DNA of 64,000 nucleotides from Candidatus Bilophila faecipullorum (GTDB lineage: Bacteria; Desulfobacterota; Desulfovibrionia; Desulfovibrionales; Desulfovibrionaceae): the NCBI GenBank assembly GCA_944326695.1, contig CALVEZ010000006.1:1-64000 (forward strand), read 5' to 3'. Below, piece by piece: positions 8,791 to 17,000 of this stretch; position 1 is the first letter of the stretch, and each line of letters opens with the position of its first letter. Both the position numbers and the translations under genes were made by a program. Under the pieces are notes generated by a model. The model did not search any database. It saw nothing but the letters and a program-made list of their open reading frames with translations, and had not been told where the DNA came from.

Positions 8791-9639
8791 TTACAGCTCG
8801 GGCGGGAGTTCCTTGAGCTGCTTGTTGGAGAAGACGGGGCCGTCCAGACAGACGAGCTTGCCACCGATGTTGCAGCGTCCGCAGATGCCGATGCCGCACT
8901 TCATGCGCTTTTCAAGCGTGGTGTATATCTGATCATCCGGGAAGCCCAGTTCGACGAGGGCCGCGAGGGTGAACTTGATCATGATCGGCGGGCCGCAGAG
9001 CACGGCGATGGTGTTGTCGGGCTTGGGCCCGATTTCCTTGAGCACGTTGGGGATGAGCCCGACCTTGTGCTCCCAGCCGTCGGCGGGGTTGTCGATGGTC
9101 AGGGTGACATTCAGGTCCTTGCGGCCCAACCACTCGGGCATGTCGGACTGGAAAGACAGGTCCGCCGGGGTCTTCGCGCCGTAGAGGAGGCTGATGTCGC
9201 CGTAATCCTTACGGTTATCGAGCAGGTACACCATGATGGTGCGGATGGGGGCCATGCCGATGCCGCCGCCGATGAAGAAGACGTTCTTCCCTTTCCACTG
9301 GTCGTAGGGGAACCAGTTGCCGAGCGGCGCGCGCACGCCGATCTTGTCCCCGGCGTTGAGCTTGTGCAGGGCGGCGGTGTTCTCGCCGGCCTTCATCACG
9401 GAGAACTGGAGATAGTCCATCCGGGTGGGGGAAGAGTTGATGACAAACGTCGACTCGCCCACGCCGAAGGCGGAGAGCTGCCCCACCTGTCCGGGCTGGA
9501 AGGTGAAGTTCTTCATTTTTTCTTCGTCATCGAACCGGACGCGGAACGTCTTGATGTTGTGCGTTTCCTGCACGGTTTCGATGACGGTCGCCATTTCAGG
9601 CAAAAGGGGATTGCTGTGCTTCCCACAGGTGCAAGACAT
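8791..9639 (-). CDS. flxA: FlxA: FAD/NAD(P)-binding oxidoreductase subunit
   Basis: 282 aa from the ATG at 9639 (GGAGACGG upstream). Ferredoxin-reductase-like FAD domain in the first 110 residues, NAD-binding domain with the nucleotide motif FFIGGGIGMAPIRT, and at the C-terminus a DHOD-B-type [2Fe-2S] site KCGIGICGRCNIGGKLVC. This is the layout of the FlxA subunit, which takes electrons from NADH in the FlxABCD-HdrABC complex described in Desulfovibrio vulgaris, proposed to bifurcate electrons between ferredoxin and a thiol/disulfide acceptor (DsrC has been suggested). Last gene of a six-gene minus-strand operon. The N-terminus carries a CTCGKHSNP stretch before the FAD domain. Confidence 0.88.
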   Translation of the reverse strand: MSCTCGKHSNPLLPEMATVIETVQETHNIKTFRVRFDDEEKMKNFTFQPGQVGQLSAFGVGESTFVINSSPTRMDYLQFSVMKAGENTAALHKLNAGDKIGVRAPLGNWFPYDQWKGKNVFFIGGGIGMAPIRTIMVYLLDNRKDYGDISLLYGAKTPADLSFQSDMPEWLGRKDLNVTLTIDNPADGWEHKVGLIPNVLKEIGPKPDNTIAVLCGPPIMIKFTLAALVELGFPDDQIYTTLEKRMKCGIGICGRCNIGGKLVCLDGPVFSNKQLKELPPEL

Positions 9640-9650
9640 GTTCCGTCTCC

Positions 9651-10703
9651 TTATTTGGCTTCCGCATCGTCGGCGATGGCGTTGAGGACAATTTCGCGGA
9701 TGTCCAGCGACACCGGGCATTGCTTGATGCACCGGCCGCAGCCCGTGCAGGCGAAACGCCCGTCGCTGTAGTCGGGAGCGTACCAGTACTTGTGCGAGAC
9801 GCGGTTGCGCATACGCAGGGCCTTGGCCGTGCGGGGGTTGTGCCCGCTGGCCTCACGCGTGAACAGGGGAGACATGCAGTTGTCCCAGCTGCGCAGGCGG
9901 CGTCCGTCGAGGGTGTCGCCTTCGTCGGAGATGTTGAAGCACTGGCAGGTCGGGCACATGTAGGTGCACGCGCCGCAGGAGAGGCACTTCGCGGTCTGTT
10001 CCGTCCAGAAGTTCACGTCCGTGAAACGCTGTTCGAGGCGGCGGGCCGCCTTGGACAGATCGGGAGCGGGCGCGAGGGCGGCCTCGGCCTTGGCGCGGGC
10101 GGCCTTGGCTTCGTCCATCTTGTCCGCGCCGTCCGGGAGCTTGCCTTCGGAAAGGAAGGCTTCGCCCTTTTCGGACACGGCCTCAAGCACGAAACCGCCG
10201 TCCACCGCCGTCAGCAGCACGTCCGAGCCGGTGGGATTGGCGGGGCCGCCGCCGGTCCAGTGGCAGAAACAGGTGCTGCACGGTTTGTCGCAGGTCCGGG
10301 TGACCACCAGCAGGTTGTCGCGGCGGGCCTTGTAGTAGACGTCCTGGAACTTGCCTTCAAGGAAAGGCTTGTCGAGCACGGCGAAGCCGCGGGCGTCGCA
10401 GGAACGGCAGCCGAAGACCATCCGCGCCGGGGCGTCGGGCGTGTCGTCGAGCTTGATGTCCACTTTGGCCGGATTTTCCGGGTCCTTGGTGCCGGTGAAA
10501 CGGATCAGCGTTTCGCAGGCGGGGAAGACGGCCGTCTTGGGGGATATCGTGGCGCGGGCCAGCGACGGGGTTTCTCCGGCGACGAGAGGCCGGAACACAA
10601 CCGCTTTGCCCTCCTGACGAGGGGCCAGCACCTGCCGGGATGCCGCCACTTCCGCCAGCCACGAGGCCAGCTTGTCGGCAGCGAGGAATCGTATGGCGCT
10701 CAT
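9651..10703 (-). CDS. flxB: FlxB: iron-sulfur subunit
   Basis: 350 aa, from the ATG at 10703 (GGGAG upstream). The C-terminus has two [4Fe-4S] ferredoxin motifs, CLSCGACTYMCPTCQCF and CTGCGRCIKQCPVSLD; further cysteines sit mid-protein in CRSCDARGF and CDKPCSTCFC. The fold resembles the 4Fe-4S beta subunits of group-3 hydrogenases. In the Flx-Hdr model it passes electrons between FlxA and FlxC/HdrA. It starts 4 nt after the flxDC stop codon and is followed by flxA after 11 nt, so translation is probably coupled. Confidence 0.82.
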   Translation of the reverse strand: MSAIRFLAADKLASWLAEVAASRQVLAPRQEGKAVVFRPLVAGETPSLARATISPKTAVFPACETLIRFTGTKDPENPAKVDIKLDDTPDAPARMVFGCRSCDARGFAVLDKPFLEGKFQDVYYKARRDNLLVVTRTCDKPCSTCFCHWTGGGPANPTGSDVLLTAVDGGFVLEAVSEKGEAFLSEGKLPDGADKMDEAKAARAKAEAALAPAPDLSKAARRLEQRFTDVNFWTEQTAKCLSCGACTYMCPTCQCFNISDEGDTLDGRRLRSWDNCMSPLFTREASGHNPRTAKALRMRNRVSHKYWYAPDYSDGRFACTGCGRCIKQCPVSLDIREIVLNAIADDAEAK

Positions 10704-10707
10704 GCGT

Positions 10708-12177
10708 TTATGCTCCCTCGATATGGTGTTCGTGGATGTTCTTTTCCTCAAGCTGGAAGCCGAGCAGCGGCGGCACGGCGTCCACGTCCATGCCGGGCGC
10801 GTATTCGAAGAGCTTCTTCACCACGCGGCCCATCTGGAGCTTGAGGGCCCCGACCGGGATGCCCATCGGACAGGCGCGGTTGCATTCGCCGCAGCCGGTG
10901 CAGCGTCCGGCGAGGTGCAGCGCGTGGATGAGCTGGAAGAACATCTTCTGGGTCGGCGTGTCCTCCTGCGTGAGCCAGTGCGGCTCGCGGCTGTCGGCCA
11001 CGCAGTTGTCGCGGCAGACGCACATGGGGCAGGCGTTGCGGCAGGCGTAGCAGCGGACGCAGCGCTCGATGTGGCCGCGCCAGAAGCCCATGCGCTCCTC
11101 AAGGCTCAGGCCGTCGAGGAAGGTCATGATCGCGGGCATGGCAGGCTGCGCGCCGTCCGGGATGTTCGTGGGCGAACCCGCGAAGTGATCGTGGATGACG
11201 GCGTTGGGCACGGTGCAGGCGCGGCACTTGTCCTGCGCCACATCCTGCATGGCGAACTCGTAGTCCTTGCCGTCGGCGCGCACCTTGAGGGTCGCGCCGG
11301 AGCCGGTCACGGATTCCACTTCGGAAACGTCGCCGATCTTGGCGAGCACGCGGCTCACGTCCACGGTGCCGTTGCAGCCCATGCCGAAGACGACCACGTC
11401 CTCACGGTTGATGAGGTTCTCCTGCAGGAGTTCCACCACGCCGCGCGAGTCGCAGCCCTTGACCACGATGCCGACCTTCTTGCCCTTGAAGAGGGGCAGG
11501 TAGGTGGCGAGGGAGTGCACGTTGAGCGGGCCCCAGATGAGCTTTTCCACGTCTTCGGGCTTGCGCATGTACAGAGGCGTGGCGTGCAGGCCGTCGAAGC
11601 CCCGCTGCCAGCCCATGACGAATTCGACTTCGCCGGCTTCGAGGGCCGCCTTGATCTGGCCTTTCAGCTCGTTCATCGCGGCGGGGTTGACGCCGCAGCC
11701 GAGCGGACGCAGAGGCGCGGGAAGCTCGAGGTTGGGCATGACGTAGAGGGGCTTGGCCTCTTCGAACTTGGGCGCGGGTCCGAGCTTGTGAACGCGTTCG
11801 GTGAACGCGGTGACCACGGCCTGCCAGCGCTGGCCTTCGGAGGCGGACACCCACGTGTACTCGAAGCGCCGGGGATCGATGCCGATGATGGGCAGGAATT
11901 CCTTCAGCGTTTCGAGGCGGCGGCGGGCGTAGTAGTTGCCTTCCGAGTAGTGGCAGTCACGCGGGTGACAGCCGGACACGAGCACCCCGTCCGCGCCGGA
12001 AAGCAGGGCTTTCAGCGGGAAGAGGGGATTGACGCGGCCCGAACAGGGGACGCGGATGATACGCAGGTCCGTAGGCTGAGTGAAACGAGCGACCCCCGCG
12101 GTGTCGGCGCCGCCATAGGAGCACCAGTTGCAGAGGAAGCCTACGATCCGGAGTTCTTTGCCTGTCAGAACCGACAT
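10708..12177 (-). CDS. FlxD-FlxC fusion: MvhD-like domain joined to an iron-sulfur subunit
   Basis: 489 aa with two parts. Residues 1 to about 135 are an MvhD/HdrA-partner domain: FLCNWCSYGGADTAG, VPCSGRV and GCHPRDCHY hold the cysteines of the [2Fe-2S] delta subunit. From about 150 onward comes a FlxC-like iron-sulfur subunit with CVRCYACRNACPMC and CTGCGECNRACPMGI ferredoxin motifs plus CRACTVPN. As I recall the D. vulgaris cluster, flxC and flxD are separate genes, so a fusion is notable. The delta part would dock on HdrA and the rest would receive electrons from FlxB. The start overlaps hdrA by 13 nt; GGAGGT precedes the ATG. Confidence 0.85.
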   Translation of the reverse strand: MSVLTGKELRIVGFLCNWCSYGGADTAGVARFTQPTDLRIIRVPCSGRVNPLFPLKALLSGADGVLVSGCHPRDCHYSEGNYYARRRLETLKEFLPIIGIDPRRFEYTWVSASEGQRWQAVVTAFTERVHKLGPAPKFEEAKPLYVMPNLELPAPLRPLGCGVNPAAMNELKGQIKAALEAGEVEFVMGWQRGFDGLHATPLYMRKPEDVEKLIWGPLNVHSLATYLPLFKGKKVGIVVKGCDSRGVVELLQENLINREDVVVFGMGCNGTVDVSRVLAKIGDVSEVESVTGSGATLKVRADGKDYEFAMQDVAQDKCRACTVPNAVIHDHFAGSPTNIPDGAQPAMPAIMTFLDGLSLEERMGFWRGHIERCVRCYACRNACPMCVCRDNCVADSREPHWLTQEDTPTQKMFFQLIHALHLAGRCTGCGECNRACPMGIPVGALKLQMGRVVKKLFEYAPGMDVDAVPPLLGFQLEEKNIHEHHIEGA

Positions 12178-14126
12178 AGAGCGTCTACCTCCGCAAGGAT
12201 CTGGTTATCGGTGAAGTGAGAGAGCTGAATGGCGCCCTGCGGACAGGTGGCGGTGCACAGACCGCAGCCCTGACACACGGCCTCGATGGTCTGCGCCTTC
12301 TTTTCGCCCCGGATTTCCTTTTCCACGATGGCCTGGAAGGGGCACACCTTGATGCACTTGCCGCAGCCGACGCAGCGCTTGATGTCCACGACGGAAATCT
12401 GCGGGTCGCTTTCGAGGAGGGGTTTCGAGAGCAGGCCGATGACCTTGGCGGCGGCGCCGCTGCCCTGCGCGACGGAGGACGGGATGTCCTTCGGGCCTTG
12501 GGCGACGCCCGCGAGGAAGACACCGGCGGTGTTGGTCTCCACGGGGCGCAGCTTGCAGTGCGATTCCATGAAGAAACCGAAGTTGTCGTAGGAGATGTGC
12601 AGGGTTTCCGCGAGCTTGTTCGCGCCCTTGGCCCCTTCGATGCCCACGGCGAGGACCACCATGTCGGCCTTCACCTCGACGGGCTTGCCGAGCAGGGTGT
12701 CCGCCCCGCGCACGATGTACTGGCCGTGGCCGTCGGGCTGGATGGCGGAGACACGGCCGCGGATGTACTGGGTGCCGTATTCTTCCATGGCGCGGCGCGT
12801 GAACTCGTCATAGAGCTTCGCGTTGGAGCGGATGTCCATGTAGAAGACGTAGGACTGCGAATCGGGGATGTGGTCCTTGGTGAGCACGGCCTGCTTGGCG
12901 GTGTACATGCAGCAGAAGCCGGAGCAGTAGGGACGGCCGATGGAGCGGTCGCGGGAGCCCACGCACTGGATGAAGACCACGCTCTTGGGTTCCTTGCCGT
13001 CGGACGGGCGCTTGATGTGGCCGCCGGTGGGACCGGAGGCGGACATGATGCGCTCGTACTGGAGCGAGGTGATGACGTCGGGGTACTGACCCGCACCGTA
13101 CTGGCCGTAGACCGTCCAGTCCATGAGGTCGTAGCCGGTGGCAGCGACGATGGCGCCCACGGTTTCCGTGACTTCCTCGTCCTTCATCTCATAGTTGATG
13201 GCCCCGGTCGGGCAGACCTTGGCGCAGACGCCGCATTTCCCGGAGGTCAGCTTGCGGCAGAACTCGGGATTGATGGTCGCCTTCTTGGGAATGGCCTGCG
13301 GGAAGGGAATATTGATGGCCGTGGTGGGGCCGACAAATTCGTTGAACTTGTCCGGGGTCTTCTTGGCCGGGCACTTGTCCATGCACGCGCCGCAGCCCGT
13401 GCACTTGGACCAGTCCACGTAGGTGGCCTTCTTTTTCACGGTGACGGTGAAGTTGCCCACGTAGCCGGCCACGTTGGTGACCTCGGAGGCGGCCATCAGC
13501 GTGATTTTCGGATGCTGGGCCACGTCCACCATCTTGGGGCCGAGGATGCAGCTCGAGCAGTCGACGGTGGGGAAGGTCTTGTCGAGCTTCGCCATCTTGC
13601 CGCCGATGTGGCTTTCGCGTTCCACGAGCAGCACGTCGAGGCCCGCGTCGGCGCAGTCGAGGGCGGCCTGAATGCCGGCCACGCCGCCGCCGATGACGAG
13701 CACGCGCTTGGTGGACTCGAAGGACTTGGAGAAGAGCGGATTGTTGCGGCGCAGCTTTTCAACGGCGATGCGCACGAGTTCCGCGGCCTTGTTGGTGTTG
13801 GCCTCCTTGTCCTTGCCGATCCACGAGACGTGTTCGCGGATGTTGGCCATCTCGAACATGTATTTGTTGAGCCCGGCGCGCTCCACGGTGCGGCGGAAGG
13901 TGGGCTCGTGCATACGCGGCGTACAGGAGGCGACGACCACGCCGTCAAGGTGATGTTCCTTGATGGCGGCGACGATCTCTTCCTGCCCGGGTTCCGAGCA
14001 GGTGTACATGGTGTCGGTGGAGAAGGCCACGTCGGGGTAGGTCCGGGCGATTTCAGCGACTTTGCCGCAATCGACGGTCCCGGCGATGTTCGACCCGCAG
14101 TGGCAGATAAAAACGCCTATTTTCAT
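12165..14126 (-). CDS. hdrA: Heterodisulfide reductase-like subunit A
   Basis: 653 aa. N-terminal FICHCGSNIAGTVDC region, FAD-binding Rossmann motif VIGGGVAGIQAALDCADAG near 146-164, two inserted ferredoxin motifs (CTGCGACMDKCPA and CGVCAKVCPTGA), and a C-terminal pair (CVGCGKCIKVCPF and CQGCGLCTATCPQGA). The segment with CVGSRD and CSGFCCMYTAKQA matches family HdrA. This is the flavoprotein core proposed to split electrons between ferredoxin and HdrB. The ATG overlaps the hdrB stop codon (shared ATGA). Its C-terminus overlaps the start of flxDC, so the complex is co-translated. Confidence 0.92.
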   Translation of the reverse strand: MKIGVFICHCGSNIAGTVDCGKVAEIARTYPDVAFSTDTMYTCSEPGQEEIVAAIKEHHLDGVVVASCTPRMHEPTFRRTVERAGLNKYMFEMANIREHVSWIGKDKEANTNKAAELVRIAVEKLRRNNPLFSKSFESTKRVLVIGGGVAGIQAALDCADAGLDVLLVERESHIGGKMAKLDKTFPTVDCSSCILGPKMVDVAQHPKITLMAASEVTNVAGYVGNFTVTVKKKATYVDWSKCTGCGACMDKCPAKKTPDKFNEFVGPTTAINIPFPQAIPKKATINPEFCRKLTSGKCGVCAKVCPTGAINYEMKDEEVTETVGAIVAATGYDLMDWTVYGQYGAGQYPDVITSLQYERIMSASGPTGGHIKRPSDGKEPKSVVFIQCVGSRDRSIGRPYCSGFCCMYTAKQAVLTKDHIPDSQSYVFYMDIRSNAKLYDEFTRRAMEEYGTQYIRGRVSAIQPDGHGQYIVRGADTLLGKPVEVKADMVVLAVGIEGAKGANKLAETLHISYDNFGFFMESHCKLRPVETNTAGVFLAGVAQGPKDIPSSVAQGSGAAAKVIGLLSKPLLESDPQISVVDIKRCVGCGKCIKVCPFQAIVEKEIRGEKKAQTIEAVCQGCGLCTATCPQGAIQLSHFTDNQILAEVDALCRF

Positions 14127-15043
14127 GCCTTGGCCTCCTCTGTGGCTTCATTGGCCTTGGCCGCGGCGGCCTTGGCGGCAGCGGCGGCGTCGATCTTCCG
14201 CAGAAGCGCGTCGGGGCTGACGCAGAGTTTTTCAAAGCCGAGTTCCTGCTGCGGCAGGCCGAGGGCCAGGCCCATGAGCTGCGTGAAATACAGGACCGGC
14301 ATTTTCATGCTCCCGCCCACGGCCTGACGCTGGCGCAGGTCGAGGTTCATGTGACACAGGGGACAGGCGACGACCACGGCGTCCGCGCCAAAGGCCTGCG
14401 CCCGTTCGAGGATGCGGCCCGTCAGACGGGCGGTGATGTCGCGGCGGGGGATGCCCATGGCCGCGCCGCAGCATTCCGTCTTCAGGGGGAAGGGAACGAC
14501 TTCGGCTCCGAGGGCGGTCATGATGTTGTCCATCGCCATCGGGTTTTCGGCATTGTCAAACTGCATGATGTCTGCAGGACGGCTCATCAGACAGCCGTAA
14601 TAACAGGCGATCTTGACGCCTTCGAGGGGCTTTTTGACCTTTTCGGCGATGGCTTCGAGCCCGTAGTCCTCCACGAGCACCTGGAGGATGGACACGGTGT
14701 CGGGGAGCTCTTCGGGGCAGGGCTCGTCGAGAAGGGCGTCGACCTTGCCGCGGAACGCCTCGTCCTTCATGCGGTACTTGGCGGTCTTGAGGTTGGCGAG
14801 GCAGCTCGGGCAGGGCGTGCCCACGCGCTCGGCGCCGTCTTTCGCGGCCAGCGCGAGGTTGCGCGCGGACAGGGCGGCGGAAAGCACGTGATCGCAGGCG
14901 TGCGCGGGCGTGGAGCCGCAACAGCTCCAGTCCGGGATTTCCTTCAGGGCGATTTCAAGCGCGCGGCAGACGGCGCGGGTGGAACGTTCGTATTCGGCGG
15001 ACGTCCCCTGCCCCGAGCAGCCGGGGTAATAGGCGAGTTTCAT
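14123..15043 (-). CDS. hdrB: Heterodisulfide reductase-like subunit B
   Basis: 306 aa with two cysteine-rich CCG domains: YPGCSGQGTSAEYE ... WSCCGSTPA ... CPSCLANLK, and CYYGCLMSRP ... ECCGAAMG ... CPLCHMNLD. In HdrB these ligate the non-cubane iron-sulfur centres where disulfides are reduced. In sulfate reducers the acceptor is not CoM-S-S-CoB; DsrC disulfide is a proposed substitute. The C-terminal 25 residues are an Ala/Lys/Glu-rich tail (DAAAAAKAAAAKAN) without known function. ATG directly follows the hdrC stop codon. Confidence 0.92.
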   Translation of the reverse strand: MKLAYYPGCSGQGTSAEYERSTRAVCRALEIALKEIPDWSCCGSTPAHACDHVLSAALSARNLALAAKDGAERVGTPCPSCLANLKTAKYRMKDEAFRGKVDALLDEPCPEELPDTVSILQVLVEDYGLEAIAEKVKKPLEGVKIACYYGCLMSRPADIMQFDNAENPMAMDNIMTALGAEVVPFPLKTECCGAAMGIPRRDITARLTGRILERAQAFGADAVVVACPLCHMNLDLRQRQAVGGSMKMPVLYFTQLMGLALGLPQQELGFEKLCVSPDALLRKIDAAAAAKAAAAKANEATEEAKA

Positions 15044-15613
15044 TTACTTGTCCCCCTCGGCGCTGCGCTGTTCGTCAAAACGTTTGAAGATACGGGCCAC
15101 AGCGTCCTTGCCGACGATGGTGTGGGGTTTGAAGGGCAGCTTCTGTTTGGGCAGGATGCGGGGCGCGAGGTCCACGTCCGTGAAGATGCGGCCGGTGCGG
15201 GCCATGAACATGGCCATGATGCCCAGCTCGTAGCTGCGGCCGAAGTGACGGACGGTGGACAGGAAGGACTGCCAGAAGGAGGACATGGCGTAATTCGCCT
15301 TGCCTTCCCTCCAGGCCATGTGCCGCAGCACGTCCATGACCTTAGCCACGTCGATGTCGTTGGGGCAGCGCGACGTGCAGGTCGAGCACGAGACGCACAG
15401 CCACAGTGAACGGCTGGACAGCGCCATCTCTTTGTTCCCGAGCTGGACGGCGCGCATGACCTGGCTGACCTGCAGATCATACTCGGGACCGCAGGGGCAG
15501 CCGGCCGTGCAGTTGCCGCACTGGTAGCAGGCGGTCACTTTCTGGCCGCTTTCTGCTTCCACCTCGCGAAGAAAGGCTTCGTCGCGAGCGGTTTCAAGAT
15601 TGATTGTTTCCAT
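15044..15613 (-). CDS. hdrC: Heterodisulfide reductase-like subunit C
   Basis: 189 aa from the ATG at 15613, chosen for the GGGAG ten bases upstream; a start 16 codons earlier has no such site. Two [4Fe-4S] motifs, CYQCGNCTAGCPCG and CVSCSTCTSRCPND, as in the HdrC electron-transfer subunit that feeds HdrB. First gene of the operon hdrC-hdrB-hdrA-flxDC-flxB-flxA. In D. vulgaris an alcohol dehydrogenase gene lies next to this cluster as I recall; here the upstream neighbour is a long non-coding stretch. Confidence 0.9.
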   Translation of the reverse strand: METINLETARDEAFLREVEAESGQKVTACYQCGNCTAGCPCGPEYDLQVSQVMRAVQLGNKEMALSSRSLWLCVSCSTCTSRCPNDIDVAKVMDVLRHMAWREGKANYAMSSFWQSFLSTVRHFGRSYELGIMAMFMARTGRIFTDVDLAPRILPKQKLPFKPHTIVGKDAVARIFKRFDEQRSAEGDK

Positions 15614-16565
15614 GGTTCTCCCGGCAGTATAGTGGTTCAAAGATCGGTAGACCTTCTTCACGCGGAAAAATCTAACATATCCACTCTAACAGGGCAACAG
15701 GGCTGGAAAAAAGCGGTCCGAGCGCCCTTCTTTCGTCCGCAGCCCCGACTATCCCGCCGCCACGGAAGGAAAAACGTTTTCCTGCCGAGGCTATGCAAAG
15801 TTGAACTTTCACATGCTATCAGACGAAATCAAAAGAGGGAAGGGATACGCGGCATAAAGCGGCTGTTTGTTCGCTCAGTGAGTTAGAGTTGCTTTCTGAC
15901 GTCTTCTTAAGAATAAGACTGATTCCTGAAAACAACAGGCCTGCCACCAAAAAAGCGGCATCGGCACGGTCAAAGACGGGCGCTTGTGAAAGTGCCGCCT
16001 TGTGCCGTCCGCCTTTCCATGCCCGAAGGTGCAGGAGCGGCGTTCCTTGGGTATAGAGGGCGGGATCAAGCGCGGTTTCCGTCCTCGTTTTCCAAGCCCC
16101 TCTGGGGCGGGGCGAACCCGAATCCGTACACGGCTATGGCCCGTGCTCTGAGGATGTCCAGCCTCCGCGTGGAACGGTCCGCAAAGGCGGCGGCTAGAAG
16201 GAGACCGGAAGTTCTCCCTCGTAGAGACACGCCCCGTAGACGCCCTGTGCCGTTCCCAAAGGGCGGCGCAGGGCGGGCAGGAGGGAGAGGGAGTTTTAGG
16301 GGCGCATTCGGGACGGCGCCCTCGTAGGCACGGAGGGCGTACCCCTTTTATGAAGTGCCCGTATGTCCCGAAAAGGCGTCTTGCAGGCGCGGGGGCGGCT
16401 CACGACGGCCTATCGGGTTCCTCACTTCTGAGGCGTACCTGCGGGCTAGTGGGGCGGGAAGCGTGCCGCGCGGCATGTTGCGCGGCAAAGGAGCCCCTCT
16501 TTATGGATTGGGAGGGGCGAGGCTTCGATGTTTTGGAGGGTGCGGGGGTGCGTCCGTGCGGGGCG
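15614..16565. other. Long stretch without a recognised gene
   Basis: 952 bp between hdrC and the thioesterase gene. The first 300 bp should hold the hdr-flx promoter (minus strand); no clear promoter pair was found. An imperfect inverted repeat of AAAGCGGCATCGGCAC with a partner ending CCGTCCGCCTTT lies at about 15952-16018. Conserved cores of RNase P RNA, SRP RNA and tmRNA were looked for by eye on both strands and not found. No reading frame here resembles a known protein. Confidence 0.5.
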
Positions 16566-17000
16566 TTATTCCGGCTGCGGCGCACCTTCGCCGCGCAGGA
16601 GGCGCAGGAACCATTCCGGCGGGCGCACGGGGCGGCCTTCCCGGTTGGCGCAGGCGTGCTGGGTCATGCCTTCGGCGAGGAGGGTCTTGCGTTCCGCGTC
16701 AGTCACATTGTACACAAAGGTAAGCGAAGCGCGTCCGACTTCGGCTATCCCGGCGCGGACGTAGACGAGATCGTCATAGCGGGCGGGCTTGCGGTAACGG
16801 CATTGGGCTTCCCGGACCGGGAGCATGATGCCGAGCCGTTCGACCTCCGCATAGCTCATTCCCATGCGGCGGATGTACTCGCTGCGGGAACGCTCGAAAA
16901 GATGCAGATATTCCGCGTAATAAAGGTAGCCCATCGTATCGGTCTCCCCATAAGAGACGCGGTGGGCCAGCCAAACATCGGGAGTGGGAAAGTCGTGCAT
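16566..17000 (-). CDS. YbgC/4-hydroxybenzoyl-CoA thioesterase-like acyl-CoA thioesterase
   Basis: 144 aa, the normal size of hot-dog-fold thioesterases. The N-terminal motif YGETDTMGYLYYAEYLHLFE contains the family aspartate and the helix that follows it. These enzymes hydrolyse acyl-CoA or acyl-ACP thioesters; in proteobacteria YbgC acts with the Tol-Pal envelope system, but no tol-pal genes are seen here. The ATG at 17000 is preferred because AAAGGA stands eight bases upstream; the ATG nine bases earlier has the same site too close. Its 5' end overlaps that of the divergent mltA gene. Confidence 0.87.
   Translation of the reverse strand: MHDFPTPDVWLAHRVSYGETDTMGYLYYAEYLHLFERSRSEYIRRMGMSYAEVERLGIMLPVREAQCRYRKPARYDDLVYVRAGIAEVGRASLTFVYNVTDAERKTLLAEGMTQHACANREGRPVRPPEWFLRLLRGEGAPQPE

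Noticed and set aside
12216..14327. 703-codon open frame on the plus strand opposite hdrA
   Set aside because: Shadow of hdrA; lacks any recognisable domain and crosses two real gene borders.
15614..16565. RNase P RNA, SRP RNA or tmRNA in the long gap
   Set aside because: Conserved cores of each RNA were sought by eye on both strands and not found; an Infernal scan would be decisive.
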